From Pyrenochaeta sp. MPI-SDFR-AT-0127 (Eukaryota > Ascomycota > Dothideomycetes > Pleosporales > Cucurbitariaceae), in NCBI GenBank assembly GCA_020747015.1, contig JAGTJM010000015.1, forward strand, positions 434,001-498,000: a stretch of 64,000 nucleotides of DNA. The letters are read 5' to 3'. The notes under the pieces were generated by a model that saw only the letters and a program-made list of their open reading frames with translations, ran no database searches and was not told the DNA's origin. A program made the translations under genes and the position numbers. Below are positions 45,001-55,856 of the stretch, piece by piece; the first letter of the stretch is position 1, and each line of letters begins with the position of its first letter.

Positions 45001-48000
45001 GGCAATGACTCTGCACCAATTGCTGACTACATCAGTGATTTCAACAATCGCTTCATCATTCACAACGTCCACCTAAAATGGAGCAATTCACTGCGAAACA
45101 TCATCCTTCGCTACATACATCAAGTCAGCCAGCGCCGTGGTTTCATCTACTACATGTCTCGGAGAGCGGTCAAATTTATTCTTGATGTCGTAGAGGAGCA
45201 GAATAAGTCGCGCGGACCTTCCACGTCTATATTTGATGAATCCGTTACGGCTGGCAACAACGAACCCAGCTTAAACCTAGATGAAACAATCCAACAATTG
45301 CTCCAGGATGGAAAGAAATTTGTCAATGCCGATGATGCCGATGAAAGCGGGGACGTCAACCCTGCACAGGGGAATCCAACCAACGCGGAAGATGGCGTTA
45401 CAGCAGATTATGTCCCGCAAAATGCGTACATTGTTCGCCTCATTGCGCCACAAATACAACTGCAAAGTGAACGTAATACCAAGACCGCGGTCCTTGTTAC
45501 GGCGAAAGGCATGCAACTCAAAGTTCTCAAGATCATGGACAAAGACCGTGTTATGGACGAGGTCTCTGGCTTGGTCCAAAGACGTTTCACTGCTGCCATG
45601 GATAGCTTACAGATCTTCGTTTCGAACGCGAAAACCTTCAGCAACATGAGCGATATTCATATGTATTCTGGGAGCTCTTACGGAACGCCTGCTGGGTCGG
45701 CATGGCCACCGTGGGTACCTTTCGAAGTGATGTTCGAATTCAACACAAATCCATATGGCTTCCAACGAGTCGTGCAGAGGACGTCAGCCAGTATGCGGTA
45801 TGACAAACATAACACTCTACGCTTGAAATACAACGACGATGTATCCGGCGCCGACTCTGCATCATCGGCAAAGAACATGGAGAGCAGAATTGATCACCTT
45901 TGGATTGACTTTCCTCATGTTCGCGCCCTTTGCGACTCGACGCAATACTATGCAATGTATGTCATCGTCCTAGACTTATTGCTGTATCACGAGCCTTTGG
46001 AGAAAACGCGCAACGAACGATTAGAAAAGATTATGCTTGCGTCTGATTTCACTGACCTTGCGGGCGCTCCTAACCTAGTCATGGGGCTCCAGGAGCGCAT
46101 TCGCCAACTGGAGGAGATCAAGACTGTCTTCCAAATCAATGAGAAGTACCTCGACAAGCAAGGCTGGGAAGATCGGGTAGAAGTGGAGAAAGATATAACT
46201 GTCTATGAGGATGAACTGTTCTTTGTCATGAAAGCCATCACCACCGCACAGCGCAAGCAAGATGATCGTGCCCAAGCAAAACAGTCCACAAGCCTTCTAC
46301 GATGGTACATATCAGCCTCAGAAATTGTGTGGCATCTGCTCCGCGATGGCCAGGAGTCTCTTGCCGAATTCCAGTTGAAGAATGTGTTGTTTGATCGTAC
46401 GGACAACAATGATGGCTCAAACTTCAACTCAATGGAAATCGAACAGATCTTGGGTCTGAACTTGTTACCACATGCGCTATACCCCGAGATGATCTCACCT
46501 TATCTAGAGAACAATCGCCCCCTTCCCGAAAACGCCAAGTGCCTCAAGGTACAATTCGTTATGCTTGAACCCATTGCGGGTATTCCTGTTATGGAGCATT
46601 TCGAGGTCAATCTGTACCCGCTCAAGGTGCAGTTAGAATGGGAAATCGGCAAAAAGCTTCTGGAATATGTCTTCCCTGCTATGAAGAACGCTGAGAATGG
46701 TGATTTTTCACCCTTCTTGATCAAGCACACCCTTCCGACTCAGGACGATGAGGATTATGACAGTATCGACTCTGGAGCCACGACTAGTATGAGCGCATCG
46801 CTTTCGACCGAGGATGGCACTGTGGAGGCTCTCAAACAGCGCCTTACGCCCACACTACAGCTTCCTGACCCGTCACAGAAGTCTGAGATGAAGAAAAAGA
46901 GTACAGAGAAGAGGCCAAGCGCGCACTACTTCCGCTTCTTACGTGAGGGTCCATCTCGTAGTGGTACCGAGCTGCGACGGACTCTCCACCCACATTCTGC
47001 ACTGGCCACTCCAAGTAACGCGTCTCCGTTACCATCTAGACCAGGCTCGATTAGATCCGGATCGAACACTTCAAGTGTGATAACGACCAATGAATCCGAG
47101 CGAACTGCGAAACGGTTTGCACTATACCGCTCAGGTACCGGGAAACTGGAGAAGCGAACGGGCAAGAAGGAGGGGAGAAGTGATGATCTCACACAAATGA
47201 TGAATCGTGCAAGCAACTATATGACGCTGGCATATGTCAAGATACCGTCTATGGTTCTGTGTTTATCATACAAGGGCAAAGGCCAACGCAATTTCGAAGA
47301 CGTACACGATCTCGTTTTCAGGATGCCAACACTGGAATATCGCAACAAAACATGGTCAAATCTCGAGCTTGCGCTCCAGCTGAAGAAAGACGTTATTCGC
47401 ACCCTCATTTCACACGCAGGCGCAATTGTGGGTAACAAACTATCGCACCATCGACCATCAAGACATGCTCAATCAAGGCTACGGCAAATTGCAAACAGCA
47501 GCGCTGTGCTCAATGCATCGCCTGATCTTTCAGGCACAGACTCAAATAGTGTGCGGGATCATTCTCCCAGTGACTCTACTACATCAGCCGATGACCGAGT
47601 GCCCAGGCGATCATTTACCTCCGGCAGGCAAGGCAGCATGTTCAGCACCGTTTCTGAGGAATCATCGCTCCATTCTACGTCTCAGTCCAACCAAGCGCGC
47701 TCCACACACGGTAGTATCATGGGTGGTAATTGGCGTGACAACAACGGCTTGGGTCTTGGTGATGATGTGGAAAATGGTCGCGCATTTGCAGACGAGCTTT
47801 CCAGGGTGGATAATACAGAGCCGGGACATGCCAATCTCATTCATACTTTTAGCAAGCATTTGACTCAGGTGGCACCTTTTGCAGGGCACATCAGAGGTCG
47901 AGATCGTGCGACCAGTACCGGGACCAGTATGCGGGAAGGAAGCGTGGTTGGGGAAGAGGAGACAGACGGGTAAGTCATCTACTTGAGCCATTCCATTCTT

Positions 48001-48080
48001 AGCAAATATGTTCTAACACATTCAGTCCTAAAAAGAAGGCGAAAGCGCTTGGCAAGAAGCTACTTGGACGCAGCACTTGA
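39047..48080 (+). CDS. FMP27: FMP27/Hob-type bridge-like lipid transfer protein (BLTP2 family)
   Basis: Four exons: 39047-43301, 43349-43749, 43798-47969 and 48026-48080, with introns of 47, 48 and 56 nt in frame, giving 2960 residues. An N-terminal TM helix (LLLLLYLLSFVLFAFI) is followed by the chorein-like RIEIRGLGFSLHRPT start of a long beta-rich groove. The GFWDKIRLTFHSRINISWKGDGDVHLILKGSRDPY segment, near residue 1389, is the named GFWDK domain of FMP27/SABRE/KIAA0100 proteins. A coiled coil lies near residues 1850-1925 (IEQRIERVKEQV...). A C-terminal WPPWVPFEVMFEFNTNP block is also family-typical, then a Ser-rich disordered tail with a basic end (KKKAKALGKKLLGR). These tube-like proteins move phospholipids at ER-plasma-membrane contacts. 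The gene symbol is the yeast orthologue name, inferred. Confidence 0.95.
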
Positions 48081-48978
48081 TTCATTTCGCCTTGCTATAC
48101 TTTCAGCCAAACTATCGCCATTCGTTTGGCCCACACAATATTCTTGCATTATTATCGCCTTGCAACATTTCCGGGCGTGACCCCCCCGAAGAGGTTGCCT
48201 TTCGTTTGTATATACTTGTCCCTCTCCAGGGGCATAGTTTGCTTTGTACTATCACTTGGAGGCATTTTGTCCACGAAGCGTGCGAGTTTGCTCGCATATC
48301 CACGGCGTTGGGTTGTTAGTATTTACTAACATTATAGTGTGGAGTGTTGCAATATACTATTGGTAGTCCACTACACTTACTGGCCCATTGAGTGATCTTC
48401 TTTCAATTTGAAACTACTAGATCCAAGTTCCTCTGCCTCTCTTGCAAGTTTATGTTGAGAAGCACGAGCCAAGTCAAGTGGTGCCCATGGTAGTAGGCCA
48501 AAAGCAAGGGTCTGCATAGTGAAAAATGGTCCGCCTAATCCCCAATGTGACGCAATTGCCACTCTGAATCGGAGAGGTTTATGTTATATGTGCTCTTTTT
48601 ACAACGCTGGGTGGACTGGGACCCGAGAAACTGTTCCATCAAATCATGTTATGTGGGATACAATTAAAACTACTGAAGTGGCAATGTCGTACAAGGCTAG
48701 GAGGCGGAATTGGGGCCAAAATCTCTATTAAGCGTACGTCTGAGGTATAATCTCCATGAATTTTATTCTAGGGTCGCTGACAAGCCTCCAAGTGGGCCCT
48801 AAACCCTGGGTTTGCGCCTGTAGAGCCTGCGAGGGAGACATTCAGCATTCAAATTCAAGAGAAGCAAGGAGAAGTACATTATAAGTAGCACAGAATAGAC
48901 CTTTGCATCCCCAGCAATTCAGTTTTGATTTTCTACTTCGAGCTCGTCATCGAATGAGTACGTAGAAGAAGACGCAGA
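48081..48978. other. Convergent intergenic region, 0.9 kb
   Basis: Between the 3' ends of the FMP27-like gene and the exonuclease. Short motif-less ORFs only. Confidence 0.45.
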
Positions 48979-49733
48979 TTAGTACCCCCATGGCCCAAAC
49001 TTCTTATTCTCCGCATTGGGCTGATAATGAGGGCTTTGCGATTCTTGCACACGCTTTATCGTCTCCTCTGCGACCTTTGCCTTCCAAATGCTATTAAGTC
49101 GTTCCCAATATAGATTGCGTAGCGATGGGAGGAATTGGACATCGATGATGCAGTACTGTACGATATCTGGGCTGAGTGGTCGTTGGTTGAAGACCTCGTA
49201 AGATCCATTGTTTGTGGGAAGGAAAAGCTGTCGGCCTTTGTCTTTAGCAAGCTTCCAGTCTCGTCTCTGAATTGGTGTTATCGGCGCGTCATAGGCGATG
49301 CACCGGTCTAGGCCGTTGACGTTGCGGCGTTGGTACGTTGGACGTGCCGCATTTTCCATGAGCTGTATGTCTTCGACACCGAGTGGCGGATGTCATAATG
49401 GTGATGCATAGCGTCGGAGTCATTACGAAGGCCGAAGAAAACTTTGCTGATGTCTGGAGACTCGAAAACAGACTTCAATGTGGTTCCATTGGCGGTAGCT
49501 GTGTTAAACGCGGCGGCCTGAAGTTTGTGTACATCTACAAGATAGACACAGTTCTGTGGTTGCGCAAAGACAGTGATAATAGAGATTCTCCCAAGACGTG
49601 AGAGTCTTACTCCTTCCAGGTCAACGTAAAGGCAGGGTGAGTGTTTAGGAAGAGTCTGGAGAATGTCGATGAGCGCGATCACGCTTGACTCAGTATCCAC
49701 AAGCACATGAGTGATAATGTTATTTGTGGCCAT
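48979..49733 (-). CDS. DEDD 3'-5' exonuclease domain protein, broken by a frame shift
   Basis: Starts at an ATG at 49733 (MATNNIITHVLVDT). Exo I is YVDLEGVRLSRLG, Exo II is FFGLRNDSDAMHHHY and Exo III is QYCIIDVQFLP, the DEDDy/RNase D-like pattern used by fungal proteins of the EXD family that trim RNA or act on DNA ends. The coding frame breaks after YDIRHS near 49380-49385: the next family-like stretch GVEDIQLMENAARP is in another frame. The total of 755 nt is one short of a multiple of three, which fits a missing base; no intron of plausible length lies there. With one extra base the product would be about 251 residues. Whether the gene is dead or the assembly is wrong cannot be told from sequence. 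Confidence 0.78.
49378..49386 (-). other. Single-base frame break in the exonuclease gene
   Basis: The open frame ending in YDIRHS and the one beginning GVEDIQ abut here. One missing base explains both the motif order and the gene length. Confidence 0.6.
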
Positions 49734-50260
49734 AGTCGGATTATAAAGGCTGTGAGAGTTATGGCGGACTGGAGACCAGAGCCTAGAAAGACTATTGGGT
49801 AAGCTCCTGTTATATAGGTCTTCTGCGTTGTCCACATCCACAGATGGCTTATAGAATGTATGCGTTGTGTAAGACTTTGTTTACATCGATGAATGATAAT
49901 TACTTATAAATCTCAATTGTTATCAAGTGCTGCATAAACCACATTGCTGAGTTGTGCTAAAACATGGGAACCTCAATTTGGAGAGTTGCTTCTTGCTTTG
50001 ATTCTCATTCCCAATGCTCTGCGCCGCTTGCGCAACGATGCGCGGAATGAGCTTACGACACTGACCAGATCGCCAAGAAGTTATGGACTATACAGAATTC
50101 CCTATTGCGGACGAAAAATGCACACAGAATTTGCAAATCAAGCGTGTCTTTCAATTAGGTGGACTGTTTGAGTTGACCTTTCAGGTACATGTCCGCTCAC
50201 GAAATATCTAAAAACCCTTCCTACCAACAGTCTTAAGGCCATTCTATTTTATTATTGCTG
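49734..50260. other. Intergenic, 0.5 kb
   Basis: Upstream of the exonuclease and at the 3' flank of the RNA-ligase gene. Nothing recognised. Confidence 0.45.
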
Positions 50261-51391
50261 TTATCGGCCATCAATCCTTCCAAAATACCACGGTCTCGCA
50301 ATCTTAGCAATCTCAATTTTGAGTGCCCCTTCGTCTATCTTATGTTGCTGTATAAATCCCCTCTCCTCAAGTAAGATATCCATCTGTATCCACTTAAGGT
50401 ATTCACTGAGTCCTCTCATGTTTCGCTCCACTCCCTTTTCCTCCAACACATCCCACCCTTGCTCTAATCGTAGTTCCGAACACCACACCACCGCCACAGC
50501 AGCAGCGTTTTTCCGGTTCTCTGCGACGGAGTCGAAACTCATAGTTTTCTTAGGTGGGCGTGCAAATGTGGGTTTGAATCTTCCGCCCTTTGTTTTAAAC
50601 CAGAGGTTAGGATTGGGGTTGTAATGCGTAGATGCGAGTTTCCACACTAAACCTTCGCCCTCGCCTTCCACGCCAAATGTCGCTGCAAATGGGCATCTTC
50701 GAGCAACTTGTTCAGCAATTTGCTCAACTTCTAAAATGGTTCGCTGAATATCTTTGGGGTACAAAGTTGCATTGTAGACTCCAGCACGAGCAATGTTGTA
50801 GATGTCGTGGTTCGGTAAGCTAATGCCAGAGTAGTCGAAATCTCTTTGCCATTTGCCATTGATGTTGACAGATACAATAACGAAGCGCTTGGATAACTGT
50901 GAGATGGCGACACCTTTCTGGATCTTCTCACCAATCCATTCACCCGCTATGAGTACTGGGAGGTTTTCGTCAAGGGATTCTCCAGTATTGAGTTGCTTCC
51001 AACGTACTAAGTACAGTTCTCGCAACCGTATTAATGGCTTGGTCTTTTTTGACATTTCGGTAGCGAATCCTTGATTATCCCTTGTAGATGAGAGACCGAT
51101 CACATTTCGCGATTGAAACACAATCCTGTTGTCTTTATAGACAAGAATATCTGCGTGTGTGCCGTGTAATTTAACTGTCCCGAGCATTGGTAATGGTTCT
51201 AACTCGGGCTCATGTTCAGGGTCCTGTCTATCACGGTTCAGGTATTGTAGTGTTTTGACGATCTCGCTGATATGATTTGTAATCTTAGGATACAATGTTG
51301 ATTCCGTATCGGTAGAAAGCATCATGGCCGTTCCTGGTGCGAAGGGTGGTGAACCACACAACTGACTTTCACCGGAGTCCATGAAGGGCAT
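50261..51391 (-). CDS. Rnl2-like RNA ligase domain protein
   Basis: A 376-residue protein if the first ATG (51391, MPFMDSGESQ) is used; the frame is open upstream to about 51457 with a TTG only. Nucleotidyltransferase motifs: motif I KLHGTHAD with the adenylated Lys74, a following FQSRN element, GEWIG (motif III-like), RFVIVSV (IIIa-like), EGLVWK (motif IV, about 246-251) and WFKTKG (motif V, about 265-269). KxHGT is also the motif of T4 RNA ligase 2 and the Pfam RNA_ligase family. The enzyme should seal nicks or join RNA 3'-OH and 5'-phosphate ends using ATP. Stand-alone proteins of this kind are not the fungal tRNA ligase Trl1, and their role is not established. Single-exon. Confidence 0.85.
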   Translation of the reverse strand: MPFMDSGESQLCGSPPFAPGTAMMLSTDTESTLYPKITNHISEIVKTLQYLNRDRQDPEHEPELEPLPMLGTVKLHGTHADILVYKDNRIVFQSRNVIGLSSTRDNQGFATEMSKKTKPLIRLRELYLVRWKQLNTGESLDENLPVLIAGEWIGEKIQKGVAISQLSKRFVIVSVNINGKWQRDFDYSGISLPNHDIYNIARAGVYNATLYPKDIQRTILEVEQIAEQVARRCPFAATFGVEGEGEGLVWKLASTHYNPNPNLWFKTKGGRFKPTFARPPKKTMSFDSVAENRKNAAAVAVVWCSELRLEQGWDVLEEKGVERNMRGLSEYLKWIQMDILLEERGFIQQHKIDEGALKIEIAKIARPWYFGRIDGR

Positions 51392-52318
51392 TTTAAGTGT
51401 GGCGTTGTTTAAAAGTTGGGGAGATAGGTCAAGATCATGGATAATGTTGCGATACAATTTAAATCTGGCGTCTGAAGCATGTTGATGAAATGTCGAATCG
51501 TTTTATAAGATAAAGGCGGACAAAAATAGAGATTGGAGGCTTGATATGACTCCTCTCGCAGACGCCTTCCCCTTGCAGCAGAAGTGTGGCGCAGCTGAGG
51601 ACAACACAGTCAGCATCGTAACGGACAGGATTAAGGATATTCAGCTGGTAGCCACCATACCTTCATAGCATAAAACTATGTTTAACCCGTTACGCGGGCA
51701 GAACAATACTGCTCGTAATGTCATGAAGTTCAAAAGCTCAACCATTGCGCGAGGGTATAAATTGTTGCGCTAGCAAACCCCGTCTGAGTATGACCCAAGA
51801 ATATCGCAGCAGTGCCAAGGAGAGTTTTTGGTTGAGTTTGAAATTTGCCAGAATTGAAGCTAATGTCGTTGATGCAGAATTGATGCGGATGTCGGACGTG
51901 CTAGCTGGTTGGAAAGTTGGGTGCGGTAATCTGACAACGCTCAAAATTTGTCTTATTCTAGCTAACGAAGCCTACGCTGAAGCTCAAATTACTATCCTGC
52001 GCGCTTCACACCTAGTATGGGCGTCCAAAAAGCACACTTTTGAAAGCCTGCACCACTAGAAACTAAGCGTGAGGCTTTCATCGAATCTATCGTATAAAGT
52101 TGACTCATTCTGCAGCGGCCGCACGGTTGCCTAATCGTGCTTGGCAGCTCACGGGACAGCATTTAGGGTTTTGGAGAACATGGCTAATACATGATCGTTC
52201 ATAAAAAAACAGAGTAGAAACCAATGTTCTTTGCTGGGGTCGATGTAGGCAGGCCTAAGGAAAACAAGAACTTCAATTTGTGTCCGTCAATCAATGTGGT
52301 TCCACCGAAATGCCCTTA
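51392..52318. other. Intergenic, 0.93 kb
   Basis: Between the start of the RNA ligase and the 3' end of the SNG1-like pseudogene. It holds short ORFs with no motif; possibly decayed sequence but I cannot identify a source. Confidence 0.4.
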
Positions 52319-53645
52319 CTAGCCAAACGCCTCCTCTTGATGAATCCAAGAGAGCCCAGCACCACCACAAACAAGCCACCAAGCAAAGAGAATAGGAATT
52401 GCTTGATACACTTTGACGGAGCTACCAGACCAAACATTCCAGAGCATCTGCAGCGCCTCAAACGCAGGTAGACTTTGGCTCCAGCGGTAGAATCCTGGTG
52501 TAACTTCAAAGGAACTGTTAGCGCTGGTAATGCTAAGGAAGAGGAAGGTGACAATGATAAATGGCATGACTGCCATAGGCAGGAATGCCGGCACAATCCC
52601 ATATCAGGTAGTATATGTGGATCATAAACCACAAGACCATCCTTGTCTCAACGAAAACCTGTCCTGGCACGTCCCAGTCTTCGCGAAATGCCGAAATATA
52701 GCCTGTAGTACCAAGAGCCGACGCACATGAGTACAACGCGCCAACCCAAATCCGGATAGTGCCCTAGACCTTAGCTGAGGAGCGGGTTAAGAGACCAAGG
52801 GAGTCGCTAATGCCATTGAATGCAACGATGAAGAAGAACTGCCGGACGATGGGCACGGCCAAAGAGACTGTGTTATAGAGCCCCTTGCTAATCTAGGCCG
52901 CCGGACGGATCTTAATGGGAGTGGCACCCACAGGATTTAGGAAGGCCTTGACAGCTGCAGCTGGAGCTTCTCCGCTGGAGAAGGTCGAGAGCAATCTCAG
53001 ATCACGCTGTCCATTGGCCATGTGGTAGGCAGTCTGCGTTGCACTGATAATCTGAAGAAGCGATGGTACGACAACAGCACCGGTCGTGGCAGGATAACGG
53101 ATCTGGTTCCACACATATGCTAGAGCGCTGTTGGGTTTGTAGATTGATGAGTTCCCGGGAATAGCTGCCGACAGCCGTTGGGATGCTCCAGAGGTTACAT
53201 ATATGGCTGCCCAATATTTCTCCTCCCTGACAACATCAATAAGGTCTTGTGGGGAATGAAACTCGTTCGCGTTGCGAAAGACGAAGGTCGGGAATGAAGG
53301 CGATATGAGGCACTGGTATGCCGCAAGCAATTCCTGAGCAATTGAGCTGTTGCTGTCAAAGTCGACCATCAAGATGTTCAGAGCCTGAGATCTATGATTC
53401 TGCTGGTAAAGCGAACCGTAGAATTAGGACAAGTTGGCGACAAACAGACATATTACCACAGTTCCAGCGAGAGCAGTTGCTATTCCAAACTTAGCATAGT
53501 CGAAGGGTGTTGAAGGAGGCCGAGGATTCTCTACTGAGCCCTCTTGCCGTTCATTATTCTCAGATGATATTTGGTCTGGTTGAGATGAATGGCTCTCTTG
53601 GGAACCTGCGTTACCTTCGAAGCGCTCCAGTGGACCTTGCGTCAT
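52319..53645 (-). pseudogene. SNG1-like (DUF3533/YhgE-type) membrane transporter pseudogene
   Basis: Starts at an ATG at 53645. The frame continues through three in-frame stops: TAA at 53424-53426 (after VANLS, before FYGSLYQQN), TAG at 52893-52895 (IRPAA*ISKGLYN) and TAG at 52764-52766 (AKV*GTIRIW), then shifts by one base near 52611. Beyond the shift, IVPAFLPMAVMPFIIV...PGFYRWSQSLPAFEAL continues the fold. The total of 1327 nt is one over a multiple of three. The assembled order (N-terminal TM, large loop, five TM helices, GFYRW block) matches the DUF3533 family, about 440 residues, of Sng1 (nitrosoguanidine resistance in yeast). Both TAG stops are consistent with CAG to TAG changes. Not expected to be functional as read. 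Confidence 0.85.
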
Positions 53646-55856
53646 GGTTACGATAGTGAGAAGCAGTCGAACAAGGTTTGAAAAAGGCGATTTCTATTGA
53701 AACGTTGTTGGGAGCTAAATACTGCCTGTTCTTGCAATCAAAAAAGCACTCAAGACTCTTGAATAATGTTTGGCTTGATGTAGAGGTATTCAACTACAGG
53801 CAAGTAAGCCTGGCAAGTGTATGTGACGAGGGGTAGGGGTGTGGCCCTGAGAAGCGGGCGAAGGAAGGGTACCGGTAAAATCATACAACCAACTTCACAT
53901 TATTTCAGCTTCTCGTTGTTGCCTAATCACCAACGACGAAGTTATCGAGGAACTCATGCAAATCTTGTAGCTACATCAGTTACTTGTAGCCTACCAAATA
54001 TTTCAATACATTTTCCACGGCACATCTTTCATAAGTTCATCCTCCTCGACGTGTTGCAAACTGAGCCGTAGTAGGATCATTTCGAAACTTAAACTTTGAT
54101 ATACGGCGACGTGTATAGTCTACCTAATCTAGATTCTGATGCATCACAAAATATGATGATAGTATGGACAAACATGAATACTAGTTTATATAAGTGGAAA
54201 GAGTCGTATCAGACGTTTTGGACAAATCTAAGTTAAGCGACCATGTTCAGCGCGCAGGCGAAGTTTTCGTCCGGCTCTGCAACGGCATTCTGCCAGAAGA
54301 ATATGGATGAGACTCAGAAATTAGTGAATGTGCCTAAAAGTAACCACAAGCCATGTGGGTGAAATGCTCGTCCCACATAAGATCTCGTTCTCAGACATTT
54401 CGGGCTGACTAGTTGCGGCAGGGCGAACGGCGTTCACGGGTTGATCTGTTATGGTATAAACGTCCAATCAGTGTAAGAAGGAGCCAATGGCACAGTTCCC
54501 GAGCCAGTTCAACCTCATTCTCCCAACCATTTGCATGCATGCCACACGCCGTCCAGTAGCGTACATGAAGAGAGTCCGGACCGTGCTACATCCAGGCGAA
54601 TCCTCAGCTTTGTGGAGTCCAATAAAACATTTTCTGGACTAATCTCATATTTGGCTTGCTCAAGCCGGTGGCTTTCCGAAAATGAGCACCAGCATGTCCT
54701 AGCCAGCCAAGCCTTTTGGTACAAAAGTCTGCGCCAGGCAGGACACGGCTGTGTAGCACTGGCGGACAGCGAGACGGAGAAGGGTCGTTTTCTGAGGACC
54801 TCTCTCTTCTTTTCGCACTGTAATCTAATAACTCCTATAGCATACTCGTAGAATGGTACCTCCAAGGTGAAGCAGGAGGCATGGATTTGACAAATCAAAA
54901 CATAGCGCGGGGGAGTCCTTTCGGCTTTTCGCGGGCTTTGTTTCGGCTCCACTGTCATTGGCACACAACCGAGTTTTTGATCCTGCCCCCCAATTGAAAA
55001 AAGGATCGCCCGTGATGCTCCTATTCACACTTGTGGGGTACAAGCATTGAATCTGGGGCAGGTTCGTCGGCAACGCCCAAGGCTGCATGTTTAATCTGGG
55101 TCTCGTGATGCGAAATGAAGTCTCTGCAACTGGTGCGCAGCACACCGCTTGCGAGACGGGCCGATTACAAATGTACAGCTTCATGTTTGGAATCAGGAGC
55201 GAGCGAGATGAGATTGTGAAACCTGACTGGAGTCACCACGCAAGTAGTCTCGCGTGCTGAGACTAGGTGAGGGACTGGAGGCTGCTCAATATGGCGAACC
55301 TTTGTTCTGTAGACTTTGTGCACTTGAAATTGAGAAGTTGTGTCCTTCACCACGCTAGCAATGATGTACCTTAACCACCACATGTGCACTTTTTCAACTC
55401 ATTGATGTATGGCAATGTTCAAGCCTCTCTAATGAGCTTGATACTTTGGTCTCGACTAGGTATTGATGTAGAAGGCTTCTCGCAGCGTCGTCCTAACTCA
55501 CTTCGTACTCTCAACCCAGGTCTTGGCGACGATGAGCTCTCAACCTCATATGGACTCGAAAGAGAGCTGGGGTTGCTAAGAAATTGAGGCCGGGCAGCGC
55601 AGGCTTTCTTCGGATCAGAGTCTGCTGATAGAGATAAATGATCCACCCATTACGTACGTCTTATCTTGTCGAGGCCGGAAGTGTACCGGCCACGGTTTTG
55701 TTCCGGCCTCGTAGCATATAAGCGCGATTTGGGTCGTTGTTCACGATGTTTCCTTTCATCCAACACCGACATCTCTGACGCTCGGACCAGTTGCTCTGGA
55801 CCAATCCTGAACATCTTCTGTACATTGTACTTTCATCTTTGGCATCTCTTCACACT
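53646..55856. other. Gene-poor region, 2.2 kb
   Basis: Upstream of the SNG1-like pseudogene and of the IDO gene. Only short, motif-less ORFs. A 10-bp inverted repeat at its right end is listed separately. No transposon or tRNA recognised. Confidence 0.45.
55671..55710. promoter_or_regulatory. 10-bp inverted repeat upstream of the IDO gene
   Basis: GAGGCCGGAA at 55671-55680 and TTCCGGCCTC at 55701-55710 are exact reverse complements with a 20-nt spacer that itself contains a smaller inverted pair (ACCG / CGGT). It is about 150 bp upstream of the ATG at 55857, so it may be a dyad operator or a hairpin in the 5'UTR; function is inference. Confidence 0.4.

Noticed and set aside
49308..49841. Upstream extension of the exonuclease to 49841
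   Set aside because: The extension begins at GTG and has no family resemblance; the ATG at 49733 precedes the conserved domain.
51745..52059. 104-codon plus-strand ORF
   Set aside because: No motif, no splice signals, no neighbour context; not supported as a gene.
53424..53426. Intron hypothesis for the first stop in the SNG1-like gene
   Set aside because: Family-like sequence (VANLS then FYGSLY) runs directly across the stop with no missing residues, so an intron is not needed.
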